A DNA stretch of 8,706 nt, from the NCBI GenBank assembly GCA_964474635.1, contig CAYYTT010000166.1, positions 1-8,706 on the forward strand. The letters are read 5' to 3'. Made by a program: the position numbers and the translations under genes. The first letter of the stretch is position 1; each line of letters starts with the position of its first letter. The stretch comes from CAYUYV01 sp964474635 (GTDB lineage Bacteria; Pseudomonadota; Alphaproteobacteria; JAJFIK01). Under the pieces are notes generated by a model, which had not been told where the DNA came from, ran no database searches, and saw nothing but the letters and a program-made list of their open reading frames with translations. Positions 5,506 through 8,706 of the stretch are shown here, piece after piece.

Positions 5506-6798
5506 GTGAAAGCGGCGAACCCGCCACTGGTCTACAAAATGCCATGGGTGTTTCGCACCAGGGCCTCAATCCGTGTTAGCGTCGAGCAGATCATGGAGCG
5601 CATGACACACGCACCCACACCCATGCCCGAAGATCGGCCGATGCGCCAAAACCGGCCAGTATCCCCGGACCTGCCGATACTCCAGGACCGGCCGATACCC
5701 CAGGACCGGGCAATGGTCGGGAACCAGACGGCGCAAACAGGACCGGTGTGGACCGCGGTCTTTACGACCGTCGCGGTCCTTTCGGTCTTGTGTGTCGTGG
5801 CCGCCTTTATTTTTCGCAACGCCATATACGAATTCAGTCTCAACCCGCGCCAACCGTTCCAGACCGCACCGCGCGGCACGCCGCCGGATTATGCCGCGCC
5901 GGAGGCTTGGGCCGCGCGGGAGATCGATCTGCCGCCTCAGGACGGCGCATCTGAGGCGGATATATTTTTCGTCCACGGCACCACCTATGCGCAGCCCGCC
6001 CGCTGGAATGCGCCGCTTGTCGGCGCGGCGGGCGCGCATATCGACAAATCAGTCCTGCCCGCGGAAGCAAAAGCCTTCCAGGCGGCGGGACGGTTTTTCG
6101 CGCCGCGCTATCGTCAGGCCACGCTCTATACCTTTCGCACGCGCAGTGAAGATTCGCGCCGTGCCCGGGCCCTCGCCTATGGCGACGTGCGGCGTGCCTT
6201 TCGTCATTTTCTGCACCATGACAATGACGCCCGCCCCTTTGCCCTGGCCGGCATTGGACAGGGCGGGCTCCATGTCACGGGCTTGCTTCAGGATGAAATC
6301 GCGGGCCAGGACGAAATCGCCGCGCGGCTGGTGGCGGCCTATGTGGTCGCCCATCCGGTACCCCTCGATCTGTTCGAGGATGCCTTGTCGGCATTCCGCC
6401 CCTGCGCCGAACCGACCGACACGGGCTGCGTCCTGAGTTGGACGGCTTATCCCGCCGGCGTGACCGACCGTATGGTTACGGATCGATCCATGGTTTGGGA
6501 CGGTCGGGTGCTCACCAGTGTGGCAACCCGTCCGATCCTGTGTGCGCTGCCGGTCGGCGCGCCGCTCCCGCCAGCCGGATTGGACCCAAAACCCGTGCGC
6601 TGCCGTGACGGGATCGTCCGCGTCACGGGCCTTGCCGCGCTCCACGCGCCGCGCGCACCCTACCCCCGTCGCCCCTTCCACAGCCTGACGGCCACCTTAT
6701 TCACGCATGAGATCACCGCCGATCTGCGCCGCCGGGCCGCCCAGCTCGCGGGGACAGGAACGAAGAACTCAGGGAGCGGTACGCCTCCCATGCCCTGA
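5506..6798 (+). CDS. Membrane-anchored DUF3089 alpha/beta-hydrolase-like protein, nucleophile missing
   Basis: The product (430 residues from GTG 5506) has a Pro/Arg-rich cytoplasmic tail with hexapeptide repeats at 43-72, one membrane helix (about 82-103), then a soluble domain outside the inner membrane. Motifs fit DUF3089 as I know it: ADIFFVHGTTY (151-161; the family usually has HPTTY), RWNAP (166-170), AAGRFFAPRYRQATLY (193-208), AYGDVRRAF (224-232) and HHDNDARPFALAG (237-249). The family's nucleophile elbow is normally GHSQG. Here it is G249-I-G-Q-G253, with codon GGA (6256-6258) where serine is expected, and the usual CVNPL segment reads CALPV. His392 in PFHSL may be the remaining triad histidine. 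The frame is intact, so this looks like a pseudoenzyme rather than a decayed gene. Start is uncertain: AGGA at 5492-5495 supports GTG 5506, but ATG 5539, 5593 or 5602 are possible. Confidence 0.8.
   Translation: MKAANPPLVYKMPWVFRTRASIRVSVEQIMERMTHAPTPMPEDRPMRQNRPVSPDLPILQDRPIPQDRAMVGNQTAQTGPVWTAVFTTVAVLSVLCVVAAFIFRNAIYEFSLNPRQPFQTAPRGTPPDYAAPEAWAAREIDLPPQDGASEADIFFVHGTTYAQPARWNAPLVGAAGAHIDKSVLPAEAKAFQAAGRFFAPRYRQATLYTFRTRSEDSRRARALAYGDVRRAFRHFLHHDNDARPFALAGIGQGGLHVTGLLQDEIAGQDEIAARLVAAYVVAHPVPLDLFEDALSAFRPCAEPTDTGCVLSWTAYPAGVTDRMVTDRSMVWDGRVLTSVATRPILCALPVGAPLPPAGLDPKPVRCRDGIVRVTGLAALHAPRAPYPRRPFHSLTATLFTHEITADLRRRAAQLAGTGTKNSGSGTPPMP
5632..5721 (+). repeat. 18-bp degenerate tandem repeat encoding hexapeptides
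   Basis: Five consecutive 18-base units encode DRPMRQ, NRPVSP, DLPILQ, DRPIPQ and DRAMVG, consensus D-R-P-(I/V/M)-x-Q. They form the cytoplasmic tail of the DUF3089 protein just before its membrane helix. The third and fourth units are the most alike at DNA level. Confidence 0.75.
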
Positions 6799-6824
6799 TC
6801 TCCCATGCCCTGATCTCCCATGCC
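6786..6824 (+). repeat. 15-bp tandem repeat spanning a stop codon
   Basis: TCCCATGCCCTGATC occurs twice back to back (6786-6800, 6801-6815), followed by a partial third copy TCCCATGCC (6816-6824). The first copy contains the TGA stop (6796-6798) of the DUF3089 gene. The repeat fills much of the short gap to the convergent sulfotransferase-like gene. No convincing intrinsic terminator is seen in 6799-6876. Confidence 0.85.
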
Positions 6825-6876
6825 ATGGCCTCTCTTTGTCCCTGGCATCGCACACCCATAGGCGCGTGGTCGATGA

Positions 6877-7710
6877 TCAGGCCGCGGCGATGGCGGCTGT
6901 CGGTGCCGGAAGGGCCAGAAGGCCAAGATCGGGCAGGCGCTGCACGACCTCCGGAGGGATCGGCATCCCCACGGCGAACATATGCCGGTAATCCTGGCTG
7001 TAATGCTCGATCGCCTCATCGAGGTGCAGGGGCGAGAACAGCTGGCGCCATCCCCGATGGTTTGCCCGGCGTGGCCGCGTGGATTTCGGGAGCCATGGGC
7101 GTTCGGCAAGGCCGAGCCGCTGCAGCACGTGGGTGAAATCTTCCTGAAGCTGATCGAAACGCAGCAGGGCATGGACGTCGAGCACCCCGTCCCGTCCGTA
7201 CAGGTTCGAATTGGCGGGCGGCAGTCCCTTGGCGAAAAAGTCCTCGACATTGCGTACGGCGCCGCGCCGTGCCTCGTCGTAATAGCGCGCGGCCAGGCGG
7301 TCCATGGGGTCACGCTCCACCGCGAAGGTGAAGTAACCTTGCACGGCCTCCTCGCCCAGGGTGTCCCGGACGGTGTGCGCGGACGGATAGGGTTCAAAGC
7401 GGCGCATGCCCTTGCGATTGAGCCCGCGCCAGGGCTTGCGGTTTAAACTGTGGACATTGACAAGGCCGCCCGCCAGCAGGCCGAAGGGCCACCGGGCGTA
7501 GTTACGCGGCACCACGCCCAAATCCCGTCGCAGCAACTCATTGGGCCCCTCAAGTGGGGTCAACACATCCTTTGGGCCGCAGTGGCATGACAGAGCCACT
7601 TCGATCCGCTCGCTGTCGGTGTCTCTTGTCGCCAAAAACACGAACCCGTGCGTATGGGAAATAATCACCGCCCGTTCCCCCCCTGACGCCCGGGACCCCT
7701 CCCGGGTCAT
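6877..7710 (-). CDS. Sulfotransferase-like protein with degenerate PAPS-binding motifs
   Basis: The 277-residue cytosolic-type protein resembles bacterial sulfotransferases that move sulfate from PAPS to carbohydrates or other acceptors. Similarities as I recall them: VIISHTHGFVFLATR (15-29), ALSCHCGPKDVLTPL (39-53), GYFTFAVERDPMDRLAARYY (125-144), NLYGRDGVLDVHALLRFDQL (the LYTRDG...RFE-type region) and a C-terminal IEHYSQDYRHMFAVG. The family's 5'-phosphosulfate loop usually reads like RKTAGTSIE; here it is R29-D-T-D-S-E-R-I-E37, losing the Lys and the Gly-Thr-Ser. The 3'-phosphate motif normally has Ser eight residues after Arg; here that position is Ala141. Activity as a normal PAPS enzyme is therefore doubtful. 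The start ATG overlaps the metG stop by one base (TAATG), so expression is probably coupled to methionyl-tRNA synthetase. Confidence 0.65.
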   Translation of the reverse strand: MTREGSRASGGERAVIISHTHGFVFLATRDTDSERIEVALSCHCGPKDVLTPLEGPNELLRRDLGVVPRNYARWPFGLLAGGLVNVHSLNRKPWRGLNRKGMRRFEPYPSAHTVRDTLGEEAVQGYFTFAVERDPMDRLAARYYDEARRGAVRNVEDFFAKGLPPANSNLYGRDGVLDVHALLRFDQLQEDFTHVLQRLGLAERPWLPKSTRPRRANHRGWRQLFSPLHLDEAIEHYSQDYRHMFAVGMPIPPEVVQRLPDLGLLALPAPTAAIAAA

Positions 7711-8706
7711 TATGATGCTGGAGCGTTCTTTACCTCCGACTTTCCAGCCGTTTTGGCCGCCGTCTCTTTATCGCGCGCAGGCATGCTCCCGCTCTGCGCC
7801 GCCCCTGCCCCCTCGGCGTCGGTTCCGCCAAACCGCTCCGCCCAGGCTGCAATCTGCTCATCTTCGATCTTGGTGAATAACACGTCCGGAACCGTGAAAG
7901 CGTGCCCGGGTGCAAGTCGGGTCAGTTCCGCATTCAGATCATGTCCCGGCCATGCCATGGTCTCGTCTTGAAGGCCGAGGGCACTGCAAATCCGCTCCGC
8001 CGTATGCGGAACGACAGGCGCGCCAAGCACAGCAAACAGCCGGATCAGATTGATACCGGTGCGCACGGCAACCGCGGCCCGCTCCGGATCTTCCTTAAAG
8101 GCGGTCCAGGGCGCGGTTTCGGTCAGATATTCATTGCCGAGCACCCAGATCGCCCGCAGGTCGGCCATGGCCTTGCGGAACTCCATGGCCTCCATGTGCT
8201 CCGTGTACTCTGCGATCCGCGCCGCAAGATCGCGTGTAAGGGCCTCTTCGGCCGCGCCGGGCGTGCCGCCCTCGGGCACGCTCTCGCCGAATTTGGACTT
8301 GGTGAAGCGCAGGATACGGTTCACGAAATTGCCGAGAACGTCGGCCAAATCCTTGTTCACGGTGCCGGCGAAATGATCCCACGTGAAGGAGCTGTCGGCA
8401 CCTTCGGGCACATTGGCCATGAGATAATAGCGCCAGTAATCCGCCGGCAGAAGATCGAGGGCGGTGTCCATGAACACGCCGCGCTTCTGGCTGGTGGAAA
8501 ACTTGCCGCCATAATAATTCAGCCAGTTGAAGCCCTTGATCGTGTCCACAAGCGTCCAGGGCTCGCCCGAGCCCATCAGCGTGAGCGGGAAGCCAACCGT
8601 GTGGAAGGGCACGCTGTCCTTGCCCATGAACTGGACATAGCGCACGTCCTCGGCCGCCTCGCCGAACCACCAGTCGCGCCAGTCACGGGTCTCGCCCTGG
8701 GGGGCC
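7710..8706 (-). CDS. metG: Methionyl-tRNA synthetase, C-terminal part (partial, cut by window edge)
   Basis: The frame is open from the right edge (first full codon begins at base 8705) to TAA at 7712-7710, giving 331 residues. The enzyme charges tRNA-Met with methionine using ATP, in the cytoplasm. Recognisable parts are VRYVQFMGKDSVPFHTVGFP of the catalytic domain, then GFNWLNYYGGKFSTSQKRGVF, where KFSTS (8490-8504) is the KMSKS catalytic loop. ALDLLPADYWRYYLMANVPE and FVNRILRF follow, then the anticodon-binding helical domain with GNEYLTETAPWTAFKED and VVPHTAERICSALGL. The chain ends in a short Ala/Lys-rich tail and lacks the extra C-terminal tRNA-binding (Trbp111/EMAP-like) domain found in some MetRS. 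The HIGH motif and N-terminus lie outside. A GTG at 8645 is internal and not the true start. Confidence 0.96.
   Translation of the reverse strand, partial: APQGETRDWRDWWFGEAAEDVRYVQFMGKDSVPFHTVGFPLTLMGSGEPWTLVDTIKGFNWLNYYGGKFSTSQKRGVFMDTALDLLPADYWRYYLMANVPEGADSSFTWDHFAGTVNKDLADVLGNFVNRILRFTKSKFGESVPEGGTPGAAEEALTRDLAARIAEYTEHMEAMEFRKAMADLRAIWVLGNEYLTETAPWTAFKEDPERAAVAVRTGINLIRLFAVLGAPVVPHTAERICSALGLQDETMAWPGHDLNAELTRLAPGHAFTVPDVLFTKIEDEQIAAWAERFGGTDAEGAGAAQSGSMPARDKETAAKTAGKSEVKNAPAS

Noticed and set aside
8490..8504. KFSTS instead of KMSKS in methionyl-tRNA synthetase, considered as an active-site loss
   Set aside because: This form is, to my knowledge, common in alphaproteobacterial MetRS, and the rest of the enzyme is normal.

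Overview
The window is GC-rich, densely coding DNA from a Gram-negative bacterium, most likely an alphaproteobacterium. The evidence is a secreted outer-membrane barrel protein, tightly overlapping gene starts and stops, a methionyl-tRNA synthetase with the KFSTS form of the KMSKS motif, and the base composition. The genus cannot be read from the sequence. Marine or stalked groups such as Maricaulales/Hyphomonadaceae are a guess. No tRNA, rRNA, CRISPR array, insertion sequence or phage gene was seen, and no gap between genes exceeds about 220 bases.

Layout: (1) 1-231, minus: the N-terminal receiver domain of a response regulator, cut by the left edge. Its upstream region (274-300) holds a 10-bp-spaced TGTAACG/TGTTACG direct repeat that looks like an OmpR-type operator. 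(2) 453-2898, plus: three exported proteins. The first is a repeat protein built of alternating 15- and 14-residue units. The second is a small periplasmic EF-hand protein. The third is an outer-membrane beta-barrel protein whose GTG start overlaps the EF-hand stop. A 14-bp-stem hairpin closes this block at 2934-2971. (3) 5382-2999, minus: a two-gene ABC-2 type exporter operon (ATPase, then a double-length permease) with a 4-base ATGA overlap. (4) 5506-6798, plus and divergent from the ABC operon: a membrane-anchored DUF3089 alpha/beta-hydrolase-like protein that lacks the expected serine nucleophile. (5) 8706-6877, minus: the C-terminal part of methionyl-tRNA synthetase, followed with a 1-base stop/start overlap by a sulfotransferase-like protein whose PAPS-binding motifs are degenerate.

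How the parts may work together: block 2 could form an envelope or surface module (calcium-binding periplasmic protein plus outer-membrane barrel plus secreted repeat protein), possibly controlled by the neighbouring response regulator; this is inference. The ABC pair is a self-contained exporter of unknown substrate. The most unusual observations are two unrelated enzyme-fold proteins (DUF3089 and sulfotransferase-like) that sit convergently next to each other and both lack key active-site residues, and the two-level repeat architecture of the secreted protein. No complete new defence or mobile system is visible.
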